Shown piece by piece: positions 9,338 through 18,950 of a stretch of DNA of 64,000 bases. Each line of letters begins with the position of its first letter. Within the stretch, counting starts at the first letter, position 1. The stretch comes from Alcaligenaceae bacterium (GTDB taxonomy: Bacteria > Pseudomonadota > Gammaproteobacteria > Burkholderiales > Burkholderiaceae_B). The notes beneath the pieces are model-generated. The model searched no databases, was not told the DNA's origin, and saw only the letters and a program-made list of their open reading frames with translations. Location of the stretch: positions 1 through 64,000 of the forward strand of contig JACCET010000009.1 in assembly GCA_013416405.1 (NCBI GenBank), given 5' to 3'. Made by a program: the position numbers and the translations under genes.

Positions 9338-10549
9338 TTAATCAGCCGAGGCGGGCCGCCACTGCTTGACCTGTTCGTCGGAAGGCAGGACGCTGGCCCC
9401 ATCTATATATTTAATATCAGTCATGATGCCCTTGCCGTCTTTTAGGGCCAGGGTGCCCACATAGGCGCCCATGGTGGACTGATGATCTATGCCACGGTAG
9501 GTAATGCGCCCGACCGGGGTGTCTACTTCAAGTCCCTTGAAGGCTTGCACCATGGCTTCGGTGTCGGTCGAACCCGCCTTCTTGATACCGGCGGCCAGCG
9601 AAACAATGGCGTTGTATCCAATGATGGTGCCCAACCTTGGGTAATCATCGTAGCGTTGCTGATAGGCCTTCAGAAACTGGTCATGCTCGGGGGTGTCAAT
9701 GGCATACCATGGATAGCCGGTTACCACCCAGCCCACCGGAGTTTCTGCGCCCAGGGGATCCAGATACTCGGGTTCCCCCGTCAACAGGCTGACAACGGAA
9801 AGATCCTTAAAGAAATTGCGCTGCGTGCCCGCGCGCACAAACTTGGCCAGGTCGGTGGCAAACAGCACATTGAACATGGCGTCGGGCTTGGCATCGGCAA
9901 GCGCCTGAACCACATTGCCGGCGTCTATCTTGCCCAGGGGGGCAGCTTGCTCTGCAACGAATTCGACATCAGGCTGTGCCTGCTTGAGCAAAGTCTTGAA
10001 GGTTGTGACCGCGGATTGCCCATATTCATAATTGGGGTACACGATAGCCCATCGCTTCTTGTTCATCTTGACGGCAGCGGGAATCAGCATCGCCACCTGC
10101 ATGTATGTCGAAGCGCGCAGGCGGAATGTGTAGCGATTGCCATCGGTCCACACTATCTTGTCCGTAAGGGGTTCGCTGGCGAGGAAAAACCGTTGTTTGT
10201 GCTTGGCAAAATCGGTAACAGCCAGGCCCACATGCGATAGAAAGGTGCCCGTCAGCACATCAACCTTGTCACGTGTCAGCAGTTCTTCGGCCGCGCGCAC
10301 GGCGTCGCCCGGATTGGAGTTGTCGTCGCGCACGATCAGTTCCAGCTGCTTCCCGTTAATACCGCCCGCTGCATTGATCTGCTCGACAGCCAGTTCCATG
10401 CCATTTTTATAGGGCCCCAGGAAGGCAGGCTGCGTTTTATAGCTGTTCAGTTCGCCTATCTTTATGACGTCCTGTGCATACGCCAGGGCGCTGGCAGTAC
10501 CAAGGGCAAGCGCGCCCAGTAGCTTAAAATAGGGTGTTGCTCGGTGCAT
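9338..10549 (-). CDS. Periplasmic amino-acid-type substrate-binding protein (LivK-like)
   Basis: The 403-residue type I periplasmic binding protein of the importer encoded downstream. A signal peptide with a hydrophobic core LLGALALGTASALAYA is cleaved before QDVIKIGE. The mature part has the leucine-binding-protein fold features IGELNSYKTQPAFLGPYKNGMEL, an INAAGGINGK loop and LELIVRDD. The substrate cannot be read from sequence. Candidates are branched-chain or aromatic amino acids, or aromatic acids. It is the first gene of the operon and is followed after 50 bases by the fused permease. Confidence 0.88.
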   Translation of the reverse strand: MHRATPYFKLLGALALGTASALAYAQDVIKIGELNSYKTQPAFLGPYKNGMELAVEQINAAGGINGKQLELIVRDDNSNPGDAVRAAEELLTRDKVDVLTGTFLSHVGLAVTDFAKHKQRFFLASEPLTDKIVWTDGNRYTFRLRASTYMQVAMLIPAAVKMNKKRWAIVYPNYEYGQSAVTTFKTLLKQAQPDVEFVAEQAAPLGKIDAGNVVQALADAKPDAMFNVLFATDLAKFVRAGTQRNFFKDLSVVSLLTGEPEYLDPLGAETPVGWVVTGYPWYAIDTPEHDQFLKAYQQRYDDYPRLGTIIGYNAIVSLAAGIKKAGSTDTEAMVQAFKGLEVDTPVGRITYRGIDHQSTMGAYVGTLALKDGKGIMTDIKYIDGASVLPSDEQVKQWRPASAD

Positions 10550-10567
10550 AATAGACAGTTCCTGTAC

Positions 10568-10604
10568 ATTGCGTGCGATAAAAACCTGCTAAATTGTACG
10601 CAAT
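10568..10604. promoter_or_regulatory. Inverted repeat upstream of the LivK-like gene, possible operator
   Basis: ATTGCGT (10568-10574) and ACGCAAT (10598-10604) form a perfect 7-bp inverted repeat 18 bases upstream of the binding-protein start. On the minus strand a TACAAT hexamer lies just inside it, and further TGTAC/GTAC steps occur nearby. It could be an operator over the promoter of the transporter operon. No regulator gene is adjacent, so the function is a guess. Confidence 0.3.
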
Positions 10605-10728
10605 ATCAACATAGCAGCGTACACAGTGTGTGGATTACTTGGTTCGTGTACTCAAGTTCATGCATACGTTTGCCACACAAGACGCAAACACTAGCGTCCC
10701 AACCTAAGGCTTTCCTGCCCTCCCCCAA

Positions 10729-12618
10729 ATGCGCCAGCTCTCCCTTATTTTTATTGTTTCCAGTCTGTGTCTGCTTACATTCAGCCGTTGCGCATTGGCT
10801 GCCTGGCAATGGAAACGCGTTCAACAGGCAGGCGGCTTGCTGCCTATTTTAAAGGGTGGCCTGCGCATAGACGCGAACCAGATCGCCATCATTGCCGGCA
10901 TTCCCTTGCTGCTGTCGCCCTGGCTTGGGCATTCAGCGCTGGCCGTCGACATTACAGGCGTCTGGTTCCAGATAGCCTGGTTTCTGCTGGTCTTGCTCGA
11001 GGTATCCACCCCGCAGTTCATACACGAGTACGACACTCGCCCCAATCGTCTGTACGTTGAATACCTGAAACACCCACAAGAAGTGTTCGGCATGCTCTGG
11101 AAGGGCTACAAGCTCATGATAGTGGCGGCGGTCGTTGTGCTGGTGCTATTCGCGTGGCTGGCCCATCGCCTGTTTGCGCATGGCATTCCTGACGCGGTGT
11201 TGCCATGGTGGCAGGGCATTTTGTTCTTCCTGGTAGCCGCCGCACTGATCTTCCTGGCCATACGCGGCACGCTTAAGCACAGGCCCATCAACCCTTCTAC
11301 CGTTGCCTACTGCGGCGACAGCATGCTTAATTCCTTGCCGCTGAATTCGCTATACAGCGTCAGCTATGCTATTTACAGCATGAAAAATGAGCGCTCAGCC
11401 GCCGACATATACGGCAAGCTCTCCACAGAGGACATCAATACCATTGTCCAGCAAAGCGCCGCCCTGCCTGCCGGAATGGCCGAGATCCCCACGCTGCACA
11501 ACCAGACCCCCATCCAGGCGCGCAGCCGGCCTCTGAATCTGGTCATGATCGTTCAAGAAAGTCTGGGGGCCCAGTACGTGGGCAATCTGGGCGGTGCCGG
11601 CCTGACCCCCGAACTGGACAAGTTGGCAAATGCAGGCTGGAATTTCACCCGCGCCTACGCCACCGGCACGCGCTCCGTACGCGGCCTTGAAGCCGTGACG
11701 GCCGGCTTTCCGCCTACCGCCTCGGATGCCGTGCTGCGTCTTTCAGGCGCGCAAAGCAATTTCTTCACGCTGGCGCAATTGCTCAAACAACACGGCTACC
11801 TTTCGCGCTTCATCTATGGCGGCGAAGCGCATTTCGACAACATGAAGAGCTTCTTCCTGGGCAACGGCTTTGACGAACTGCACGACCGCTCTTCATTCAA
11901 GAACCCGGAATTCGTCGGCACATGGGGCGCCAGCGACGAGGACATGTTCAACAAGTTGCATGGGCTACTTGCCGACCCTCCCAGCCAGCCCACCTTCACC
12001 CTGGCCTTTACGGTTACCAACCACTCGCCATGGGAATACCCATCAGGCCGCATCGTTCCCGACGGTAACCCGGCTACCGTTGAAAATACCGTGCGGTACG
12101 CAGACTGGGCCATGGGCCGATTTTTCGAGCAGGCCAAGCAGTCCGAATACTGGGAAAACACGGTTTTCCTGATTGTGGCCGACCACGATGCGCGAGTGGG
12201 TGGCGCCAGCCTGGTTCCTTTACGGCATTTTCATATTCCTGCCGTTATCCTGGGCGCCGACGTTGCCGCGAAACGCGACGACCGCCTGATCAGCCAGATA
12301 GACCTGCCACCCACCTTGCTGTCGATTATGGGCCTGGCCAGCGAGCATCCCATGATAGGCCGCGATCTGACCCGGGGCGGCGGCGACCGGGCCATGATGC
12401 AGTATGGCGAAAACTACGGCTACCTGAAAAACGACACGCTGATTGTGCTGGAACCGCACAAGGCCGCCACACAGTATCGCTACACAGCACCGGCCACCTA
12501 TGCGCCCGAGCCACTGAACCCTGCACTTTCGCGCGAAGCGCTGGCCCATGTGTTGTGGCCAAACTGGGCTTATCGCAACCAAGCCTACACGCTGCCACAC
12601 TTGCGACAAAAAACTTAG
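10729..12618 (+). CDS. LTA-synthase-family membrane sulfatase-fold transferase
   Basis: A 629-residue membrane enzyme with several N-terminal hydrophobic segments (about 1-30, 48-70, 75-95, 128-150, 158-180) and a C-terminal periplasmic alkaline-phosphatase/sulfatase-fold domain from about 265. Visible metal and nucleophile motifs are MIVQESLGAQ near 276, TGTRSVRGLEA (candidate nucleophile Thr) near 312, ADHDAR near 485 and HFHIPAV near 499. Gram-positive relatives polymerise glycerol phosphate. In Gram-negatives such proteins transfer phosphoglycerol or phosphoethanolamine to periplasmic glucans or surface glycans. Which substrate applies here is unknown. Confidence 0.8.
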   Translation: MRQLSLIFIVSSLCLLTFSRCALAAWQWKRVQQAGGLLPILKGGLRIDANQIAIIAGIPLLLSPWLGHSALAVDITGVWFQIAWFLLVLLEVSTPQFIHEYDTRPNRLYVEYLKHPQEVFGMLWKGYKLMIVAAVVVLVLFAWLAHRLFAHGIPDAVLPWWQGILFFLVAAALIFLAIRGTLKHRPINPSTVAYCGDSMLNSLPLNSLYSVSYAIYSMKNERSAADIYGKLSTEDINTIVQQSAALPAGMAEIPTLHNQTPIQARSRPLNLVMIVQESLGAQYVGNLGGAGLTPELDKLANAGWNFTRAYATGTRSVRGLEAVTAGFPPTASDAVLRLSGAQSNFFTLAQLLKQHGYLSRFIYGGEAHFDNMKSFFLGNGFDELHDRSSFKNPEFVGTWGASDEDMFNKLHGLLADPPSQPTFTLAFTVTNHSPWEYPSGRIVPDGNPATVENTVRYADWAMGRFFEQAKQSEYWENTVFLIVADHDARVGGASLVPLRHFHIPAVILGADVAAKRDDRLISQIDLPPTLLSIMGLASEHPMIGRDLTRGGGDRAMMQYGENYGYLKNDTLIVLEPHKAATQYRYTAPATYAPEPLNPALSREALAHVLWPNWAYRNQAYTLPHLRQKT

Positions 12619-12667
12619 TTATTCTTAAAACAATACAATACTTACACCAAACTGAAAGGAATTGATA

Positions 12668-14257
12668 ATGGAGTTGCTGCTTGACCCCGCCGTGTGGGTC
12701 GGCCTGTTGACACTGGTAGTCCTGGAAATTGTCCTGGGCATAGACAACCTGATATTCATTGCCATACTGGCAGACAAGCTTCCACCAGAGCAACGCGACC
12801 GGGCCCGGATCATAGGCCTGTCGCTGGCCCTGATCATGCGCCTGGCCCTGCTGTCAGGCATATCATGGCTGTTCAAGCTGACAGAACCTCTGTTTTGGGT
12901 AGGCTCACTGGGCTTTTCGGGGCGCGACCTAATATTAATCACAGGCGGCTTCTTCCTGGTCTTCAAAGGCACCATGGAGATGCACGAACGCGTGGAAGGC
13001 AAGACGCACACCATTTCGGGTTCACGCATGTATGCCAGCTTCTGGGTCATCGTGACGCAAATCGTGGTGCTGGATGCGGTGTTTTCCCTGGATGCCGTGA
13101 TCACGGCCATAGGCATGGTCGACCATCTGCCCGTCATGATGGCGGCGGTGATCATTGCCATAGGCATTATGCTGGTGGCCTCCAAGCCATTAACCCGCTT
13201 CGTGGGGGCTCACCCGACCGTAGTGATTTTATGCCTGGGCTTTCTGCTGATGATAGGCTTCGCGCTGGTGGCGGAAGGCTTCGGCTTCAAGGTGCCCAAG
13301 GGCTATCTGTACGCCGCCATCGGATTTTCGGTGGCCATTGAGACCCTGAATCAGGTTGCCCGGCGCAACTTGGTCAGCTCCGATACTCAGCGGCCCATGC
13401 GCGAACGCACCGCTGAAGGTATTTTGCGCATGCTCGGAAAGCAGCCCGCGTCTGCCGACCTAGCCTCAGAGGCTTTGCCCGACGCAGCCACACACCAAAC
13501 CTTTGCCGTGGAAGAGCGCAATATGGTCAGCGGCGTACTGCATCTGGCCGATCGCAGCGTGCACTCCATCATGACGCCGCGCAACGACATCAGCTGGATC
13601 AACCTGGAAGACGAGCCCGACGAGATCCGCCAGGAAATCAGCAACACGCCCCACGGCTTCTTTCCCGTCTGCCAAGGCACGCTGGACAATATCGTGGGCA
13701 TAGGTCGAGCCAAAGACATGATCGCCGACCTGATACAGAACCGTACGCTCAATCAGAATAAGCTGCGCCCGCCCATCATCGTCCATGAAACCGTGCGAAT
13801 TCTTGATTTGATCGAAACGCTCAAGACTGCGCGCGGCCAGCTTGTCATCGTCATCAATGAATTTGGCGCAGTGGAAGGGCTGGTTACCCCCATAGACGTA
13901 TTCGAAGCCATCGCCGGCGACTTCCCCGACGAGGATGAAACACCCGATATCATTCCCGCTGGTGAAAACAAATGGATCGTCGACGGCGGCACCGACCTGC
14001 ATCATTTCGAGCAAAAGCTCGAGATCGAAGGCCTGCTCGACGAAGAGGACGAATACAGCACCCTGGCGGGCTATATGCTAAGCCGCTTTGACCGACTGCC
14101 TGAAGTGGGCGACAAGCTCAAGTTTTCGCATGCGGGCCATAATTTCCGCTTGAAAGTACTGGAACTGGAAGGCCGCCGTATTGCCAGAGTGCATGTTCGG
14201 CGTCGCCCCGAAAACGAAGACCATCTGCCCGACGCCTCTGACACCGACACAGCCTAG
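12668..14257 (+). CDS. TerC-family membrane protein with CBS and CorC/HlyC domains (YoaE/YegH-like)
   Basis: A 529-residue inner-membrane protein. Residues 1 to about 235 are a TerC domain with seven or so membrane segments and acidic motifs [12 protein letters not shown] and [17 protein letters not shown] pair follows near 295-420 ([32 protein letters not shown]), then a C-terminal CorC/HlyC transporter-associated domain with [12 protein letters not shown]. Proteins of this build are linked to metal-ion export or tolerance. The start is ATG 12668, because AAAGGA at 12655-12660 is correctly spaced. An in-frame TTG at 12662 would place it too close. It is followed by tRNA-Pro. Confidence 0.87.
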   Translation: MELLLDPAVWVGLLTLVVLEIVLGIDNLIFIAILADKLPPEQRDRARIIGLSLALIMRLALLSGISWLFKLTEPLFWVGSLGFSGRDLILITGGFFLVFKGTMEMHERVEGKTHTISGSRMYASFWVIVTQIVVLDAVFSLDAVITAIGMVDHLPVMMAAVIIAIGIMLVASKPLTRFVGAHPTVVILCLGFLLMIGFALVAEGFGFKVPKGYLYAAIGFSVAIETLNQVARRNLVSSDTQRPMRERTAEGILRMLGKQPASADLASEALPDAATHQTFAVEERNMVSGVLHLADRSVHSIMTPRNDISWINLEDEPDEIRQEISNTPHGFFPVCQGTLDNIVGIGRAKDMIADLIQNRTLNQNKLRPPIIVHETVRILDLIETLKTARGQLVIVINEFGAVEGLVTPIDVFEAIAGDFPDEDETPDIIPAGENKWIVDGGTDLHHFEQKLEIEGLLDEEDEYSTLAGYMLSRFDRLPEVGDKLKFSHAGHNFRLKVLELEGRRIARVHVRRRPENEDHLPDASDTDTA

Positions 14258-14291
14258 GTTTTCATGTTATAGTAGCTGGCTGTTATGAATT

Positions 14292-14368
<77 letters not shown>

Positions 14369-14383
14369 CATAACAAAAAAATC

Positions 14384-14418
14384 AAGGGTTTACGTGAAAA
14401 TTTACGTAAGCCCTTTTT
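14384..14418 (+). terminator. Rho-independent terminator after tRNA-Pro
   Basis: A hairpin AGGGTTTACGT / ACGTAAGCCCT (14385-14395 / 14404-14414, one G-U pair) with loop GAAAATTT, followed by TTTTTCTTT. It lies 16 bases past the tRNA 3' end. Confidence 0.85.
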
Positions 14419-14503
14419 CTTTGCCATCTGCAGTAAAAGAGTAGCAATGCGGTTGTTCTGGACGGCGGCTATTCCGTGTCTTTTTGAGTGCGCGGCAACG
14501 TTT

Positions 14504-16141
14504 TTATTTCTGCCGCCAGGTCTCTACTTGCTGACGCAGCTCACGACGTATGACCTTGCCCGTGGTGGTCATGGGCAACTCGGCCACAAAGAATACTTCG
14601 CGCGGGTACTCGTGCGCCGCCAGGCGGGTTTTTACATGTTCCTGTATTTCCCGCCGCAATGATTCGCTGGGCTCAATATCTTCCTGCAACACAATCACAG
14701 CCGCCACAACCTCGGTTCGTTGAGGGTCGGAAGCCCCCACCACTGCCACCATTTTCACCGACGGGTGCTGCAGGATGCAATCTTCGATTTCGCCCGGACC
14801 GATGCGATAGCCGGCCGAAGTAATCACGTCGTCGTTGCGACCCAGGAAATGAATGTAGCCTTCATCATCCATGCTGCCGGTATCTCCGGTAAGCAGCCAG
14901 TCGCCTATATACTTTTCCCGGGTGGCATTCGTATTGTTCCAGTACTGCAGGAACATGACAGGGTCTGGGCTGCGCACGGCGATATTGCCCGTTAAACCGG
15001 CAGCCAGCACGGTGCCGCTTTCATCCACGATGGCAACATCATGGCCTGGAACGGGCCGGCCTATGGCACCCGGACTGACCGGCATCAGATCGGCGCAAGA
15101 CGATACCGTCATATTGCACTCAGTCTGGCCGTAGAACTCGTTGATGGTCAGGCCAAAGGTACGCCGCCCCCAATCAAGCAGTTCAACCCCCAGCGATTCG
15201 CCGCCACTGGCCACTGAACGCAAGTGGTAGTTCCAGCGTTTTTCAGGCTCGGTCACCGAGCGCATCATTTTCAAGGCTGTAGGCGGCAAGAACGTATTGC
15301 GCACACCGTGATCCTGCATAAGCTGGAAAGCGGCTTCAGGCGTGAACTTCTGGAATCTATGCGCGACCACGGCAATACCGTGATGCCAGGCAGGCAGCAG
15401 CACATCAAACAAACCGCCTATCCAGGCCCAATCGGCCGGCGTCCACATCCGATCGCCTTCCTGGGGGAAAAGATTGTGCGAAATCTCCACGCCCGGCAGA
15501 TGGCCCAGCAATACGCGATGCGCATGCAAAGCGCCTTTGGGCTGACCGGTTGTGCCCGATGTGTAAATAATGACGGCCGGGTCATCGGCGCCGGTATCGA
15601 CCGGTGTCAGGTCGGCGCTATGCCGGGCAGCTTCGCGGTGCAGATCCAGGGTTCCATCTTGACCGCCGTCAATGGTGAACACAGCCTGAAGACTCGGTAA
15701 TTGATCGCGTATTTGACTCAGCTTGGCGGCGCCTTCCGCATTGGTAATGACCACGCGCGCACCGCTGTCGCTTAAACGATATTGCAACGCCTCGACACCA
15801 AACAGGGCAAATAGTGGAATAGCGATGCAGCCGGTTTTATAAGCGGCAATATGGCCGAAGGCCGTTTCTGGCGCCTGCGGCAAAAGAATACCCACCCGGT
15901 CGCCGGGCTCAACGCCATGAGCCAGCAGCAGGTTGCCCACGCGATTGGACATTTCCAGCAGTTCACCAAAACTGTAATTTCGCGTCGTCCCGTCGTGCTC
16001 CACGTGTATCAGAGCCAGCCGGCCCGCATCCTGCTCCGCCCATTTGTCGCAGACATCGACACCTATGTTGTAGCGCGATGGAATGTTCCAGCTGAATCGT
16101 TGTCTGATATCTTCATAGCTGTCGGGTTTCAAAGGCAACAT
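14504..16141 (-). CDS. Acyl-CoA synthetase, adenylate-forming (medium-chain/aryl type)
   Basis: Activates a carboxylic acid to its CoA thioester through an acyl-AMP intermediate. About 545 residues, a full ANL-superfamily enzyme: P-loop IIYTSGTTGQPKG near 190, NEFYGQTECN near 335, the hinge region TGDTGSMDDEGY near 415, and C-terminal catalytic lysine motif TTGKVIRREL near 530. The overall pattern (TPADWAWIGG, FLPPTALKMM) resembles medium-chain and benzoate/phenylacetate-type ligases; the substrate is not settled. The start is taken at ATG 16141 because AGGA lies eight bases upstream of it. ATG 16147 is also in frame but too close to that site. It is transcribed away from a hydrolase gene 90 bases upstream. 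Confidence 0.88.
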   Translation of the reverse strand: MLPLKPDSYEDIRQRFSWNIPSRYNIGVDVCDKWAEQDAGRLALIHVEHDGTTRNYSFGELLEMSNRVGNLLLAHGVEPGDRVGILLPQAPETAFGHIAAYKTGCIAIPLFALFGVEALQYRLSDSGARVVITNAEGAAKLSQIRDQLPSLQAVFTIDGGQDGTLDLHREAARHSADLTPVDTGADDPAVIIYTSGTTGQPKGALHAHRVLLGHLPGVEISHNLFPQEGDRMWTPADWAWIGGLFDVLLPAWHHGIAVVAHRFQKFTPEAAFQLMQDHGVRNTFLPPTALKMMRSVTEPEKRWNYHLRSVASGGESLGVELLDWGRRTFGLTINEFYGQTECNMTVSSCADLMPVSPGAIGRPVPGHDVAIVDESGTVLAAGLTGNIAVRSPDPVMFLQYWNNTNATREKYIGDWLLTGDTGSMDDEGYIHFLGRNDDVITSAGYRIGPGEIEDCILQHPSVKMVAVVGASDPQRTEVVAAVIVLQEDIEPSESLRREIQEHVKTRLAAHEYPREVFFVAELPMTTTGKVIRRELRQQVETWRQK

Positions 16142-16231
16142 GAGCATTTTCCTGCTTTCGAATGGATCATGGCGTTATCTTACGCCCGAAACACGCGTCT
16201 GAAACCCGGCTGATGACCGAGAGTCCTTTGA

Positions 16232-17110
16232 ATGCGTATACACAAGAACTTATGCCGCCTTACCGTCGTTTCGATTCTGCTGCTGTGCCTGGCGGCCGGT
16301 CATGCGCGTCTTGACCGCTGGCAGCGTGCCACTATCTTTTCCGTAGAGCTGGGTGAAAGCCGTTGGTGGCGTGAACCACCGCCAGGCACCGACGAGTACT
16401 ACCTAAGTCTGGAAAACGGCGACAAGGTGCAAGCATGGTATTTACCGGCAGATGTTCCCGATGCGCCCACCGTACTCTATCTGCACGGCTCACGCTGGAA
16501 TCTGAACAGCAGCGTGTTCCGTATGGAGCGCTGGTCGGCCATGGGCTACGCCATCCTGGCCATAGACTATCGCGGCTTTGGCTCATCCAGCCAGAGGCTG
16601 CCGTCACAGGCCAGCGCCGTTGAAGACGCAACCGCCGCCCTGCGCGAGCTGGCGCGTCGTCAGCCACTACCGGAACGCCGATTTGTTTACGGACACAGCC
16701 TGGGAGGAGCCATTGCCATTGCCATGGCTGCCCAGGAGGAACTGCCAATTTTCAATGGGCTGATCGTGGAGTCCACCTTCACACGCATCCAGGACATGAT
16801 TGCACACAGCAAATGGTCCCATCTTCCGGGCCTTGATCTGCTGGTTACACAACCCTTCGATTCATTGTCCGTCGTAGGCAGAATACAGAACCCGCTACTG
16901 ATCCTGCACGGCACCAACGACAGTGTCGTGCCGCCGGCCATGAGCAATGCCCTCTTTCGGGCAGCAGCGTCCGGCACGGCACTGCGCAAACTGGTTCACA
17001 TCGAAGGCGGATCCCATTCGAACTCCAGTGCGCGCAGCGACTACAAGATGGCCGTACAGGATTTCATTGGACAGGCGCTCGCTTCCCATCTCGGCACTGA
17101 CCCGGCGTGA
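16232..17110 (+). CDS. Alpha/beta hydrolase (S33/ABHD13-like), exported or membrane-anchored
   Basis: A 292-residue serine hydrolase. Residues 1-26 form a signal peptide or single membrane anchor (LTVVSILLLCLAAGHA). The catalytic machinery is visible: oxyanion motif LYLHGSRWN near 88, nucleophile elbow YGHSLGGA with Ser near 154, acid HGTNDSVVP near 229 and histidine GGSHSN near 261. The family includes lipases, aminopeptidases and thioesterases, so the substrate is open. It is divergent from the acyl-CoA synthetase, and the two could share a lipid or ester substrate; that is only a positional hint. Confidence 0.82.
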   Translation: MRIHKNLCRLTVVSILLLCLAAGHARLDRWQRATIFSVELGESRWWREPPPGTDEYYLSLENGDKVQAWYLPADVPDAPTVLYLHGSRWNLNSSVFRMERWSAMGYAILAIDYRGFGSSSQRLPSQASAVEDATAALRELARRQPLPERRFVYGHSLGGAIAIAMAAQEELPIFNGLIVESTFTRIQDMIAHSKWSHLPGLDLLVTQPFDSLSVVGRIQNPLLILHGTNDSVVPPAMSNALFRAAASGTALRKLVHIEGGSHSNSSARSDYKMAVQDFIGQALASHLGTDPA

Positions 17111-17237
17111 TGCATGGCTTTATTCGGCGATCAGATCAAAATAACGGGAAAACCCTAGGTAGCAGAGCTTAGAAAACAATGTGCTGCCTCTCTATACTCA
17201 CCCCTGTGACTTTTTTTACTTTGAAGGCTGGCTGTAT

Positions 17238-17711
17238 ATGATGCGTACCCTTGATTTCTGGACCACCATGGCGGAACGGCATGGACAGGCGATTGCCCTT
17301 GAGAACGACGAAACCCAGGTCACTTACTCAGAGCTATTGGTGGCAGTGAATGCACTGGCTGTGGCACTGCAGTCCAAAGACCCAACACCCGGAACACGGG
17401 TGGGCCTGTGTGCCCGGACTTCCTCGCTGGAATATCAGGTCAGCATGCTGGCCATTCTGGCTGCCGGCAAAGTGCTCGTACCCCTGAACTGCGGCAGCAG
17501 CACCGAAACCCTGCACGAAATACTTAACGACACGCTGTGCGCAACCGTCATCGTCGATGAAGCAGGCAAGGAAAAAATCCATGCCGACGACGATTTCACG
17601 ATTCAGTTCTCTCAATTCGAAGGCTTGGTACTCACCTATCGCGGCCAGACGCCTGATCGGCACAATGCCCAGCCCGACAGCGCCACCACTACCACCACGC
17701 AAGAAGTCTGA
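17238..17711 (+). CDS. Stand-alone N-terminal domain of an AMP-binding (ANL) protein
   Basis: 157 residues that match only the first subdomain of acyl-CoA ligases: TLDFWTTMAERHG, QVTYSELLVAVNALA, PGTRVGLCAR, LAILAAGKVLVPLN and a short stretch after it. The P-loop (YTSGTTG-type), adenylate-binding and C-terminal lysine domains are all missing, so it cannot be an active ligase. It ends in a threonine-rich tail. The start is ATG 17238, with AAGG at 17224-17227. An upstream in-frame start at 17181 has no ribosome site. Only three bases separate its stop from the doxX-like gene, so the two are probably co-transcribed. It is either a decayed ligase or a small protein in its own right. Confidence 0.65.
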   Translation: MMRTLDFWTTMAERHGQAIALENDETQVTYSELLVAVNALAVALQSKDPTPGTRVGLCARTSSLEYQVSMLAILAAGKVLVPLNCGSSTETLHEILNDTLCATVIVDEAGKEKIHADDDFTIQFSQFEGLVLTYRGQTPDRHNAQPDSATTTTTQEV

Positions 17712-17714
17712 AAT

Positions 17715-18125
17715 ATGTCCAGTGCAACACTCGATGATCTGGGCAAGCTCGTTTTGCGCGTGTCCGTGGGCCTGCTATTGCTGTTCCATGGCCTGAACAA
17801 ACTGACCCATGGAGTAGGCCCTATCGAAGGCATGGTTGCAGCCCACGGGCTACCGGCCTTTTTTGCCTGGGCGGTCTATATAGGGGAGCTGATTGCGCCA
17901 CTATGCCTGGTTCTGGGTATATACACACGCATGGGCGGCCTGCTGGTTGTGGCCAATATGCTGGTTGCCATCGCCCTGGCCCACATGGGACATTTGACCC
18001 AATTCACGAGCACAGGCGGCTGGCGTCTTGAGTTGCAGGCGCTGTATCTGTTTGGCGGACTGGCCGCAGCCCTGCTGGGAGCTGGCAGCTTCAGCCTGGG
18101 CGGACGGAGCGGGCGCTGGAATTAG
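17715..18125 (+). CDS. DoxX-family integral membrane protein
   Basis: 136 residues with four predicted membrane segments (about 8-30, 48-70, 73-95, 103-125). It has the DoxX pattern LRVSVGLLLLFHGLNKLTHG and VYIGELIAPLCLVLGIYTRMGG. Family members are linked to thiosulfate:quinone oxidoreductase subunits and to redox or stress functions, but most are uncharacterised. It lies directly after the short ANL-domain gene and converges with an AraC-type regulator 30 bases downstream. Confidence 0.85.
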   Translation: MSSATLDDLGKLVLRVSVGLLLLFHGLNKLTHGVGPIEGMVAAHGLPAFFAWAVYIGELIAPLCLVLGIYTRMGGLLVVANMLVAIALAHMGHLTQFTSTGGWRLELQALYLFGGLAAALLGAGSFSLGGRSGRWN

Positions 18126-18155
18126 CAATCACATTCCACGATGTAGCCAACCCGG

Positions 18156-18950
18156 CTACATCAACTGGATGGATTTGCCGAATTCGCTGGGCGTAAGACC
18201 CAGGTTGCGCCGAAACATCGCAGTGAATGCACTTTGATTCTGGTAGCCAAGGTCCAGCGCGACGGCCAGCACCTGCTTGCCTTCTGCCAGCCATTCCAGC
18301 GCGGTCAACAGCTTCGCCTGCTGCCGCCATTGCCCAAATGACATCCCCAGTTCCTGCATGAACAGCCGGTGCAGGGTGCGCTGATCGTAACCCAGGTCCC
18401 TGGACCATTCATTAAGCGTTTTCACATCATCCAGATGCTCTTGAATATGCGTGCAAATGATTGCCAGGCGATGGTCCTTGGGCGTGGGCAAATGCAAAGG
18501 CAGGCCCGACTCTTCGCTGACCTCTTCGAGCAGCAGGTTCATGAGCAACTTGATGCGACGGCTGGGCACAGCACTGAAGCCCGCGGTAGCGACGGCAGCG
18601 ATGATTTCCCGAAAAAGAGGCGAAACCGGCAGCATGCAGCTTCGTGCCGGCAAACCATGTGAAAAAGCAGGATTCACGAATACGGAACGCAGCCGCACCT
18701 TTCCCAGCATGCGGACCCGATGCCGGACGTGGGGTGCAAGCCAAAGGGCACGCGTGGGCGGCACTACCCAATGCCCGTCTGTGCTCGAGACCACCATGAT
18801 GCCACTCAAGGCGTATTTGATCTGTCCCGTTTCATACGAATGATCGGTCAGTATCGTGGAGTCGGCAAAGTCCCGACTGAGACTGCCTGCCAGAACCCCC
18901 GCATGGCTGCCGGCCATGCTGATCCCAAGTTGCGTTTCCATAGCGGCCAT
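18156..18950 (-). CDS. AraC-family transcriptional regulator
   Basis: 264 residues: an N-terminal cupin-like sensing region (DGHWVVPPTRALWLAPHVRHRVRM near 58-82) and a C-terminal double helix-turn-helix near 170-260 (LNEWSRDLGYDQRTLHRLF, LGMSFGQWRQQAKLLTAL, VALDLGYQNQSAFTAMFRRNLGLTPSEF). This is the AraC/XylS build of single-component regulators. Its target is not evident; the neighbours are doxX-like (convergent) and acs (same strand, 157 bases upstream). A G-rich sequence precedes ATG 18950. Confidence 0.88.
   Translation of the reverse strand: MAAMETQLGISMAGSHAGVLAGSLSRDFADSTILTDHSYETGQIKYALSGIMVVSSTDGHWVVPPTRALWLAPHVRHRVRMLGKVRLRSVFVNPAFSHGLPARSCMLPVSPLFREIIAAVATAGFSAVPSRRIKLLMNLLLEEVSEESGLPLHLPTPKDHRLAIICTHIQEHLDDVKTLNEWSRDLGYDQRTLHRLFMQELGMSFGQWRQQAKLLTALEWLAEGKQVLAVALDLGYQNQSAFTAMFRRNLGLTPSEFGKSIQLM

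Noticed and set aside
12619-12667. A manganese (yybP-ykoY) riboswitch before the TerC-family gene
   Set aside because: Only 49 bases separate the genes, too short for that element, and its conserved loops are not present.
14447-14662. A 71-codon frame after tRNA-Pro
   Set aside because: It overlaps the end of the acyl-CoA synthetase gene on the opposite strand and has no support.
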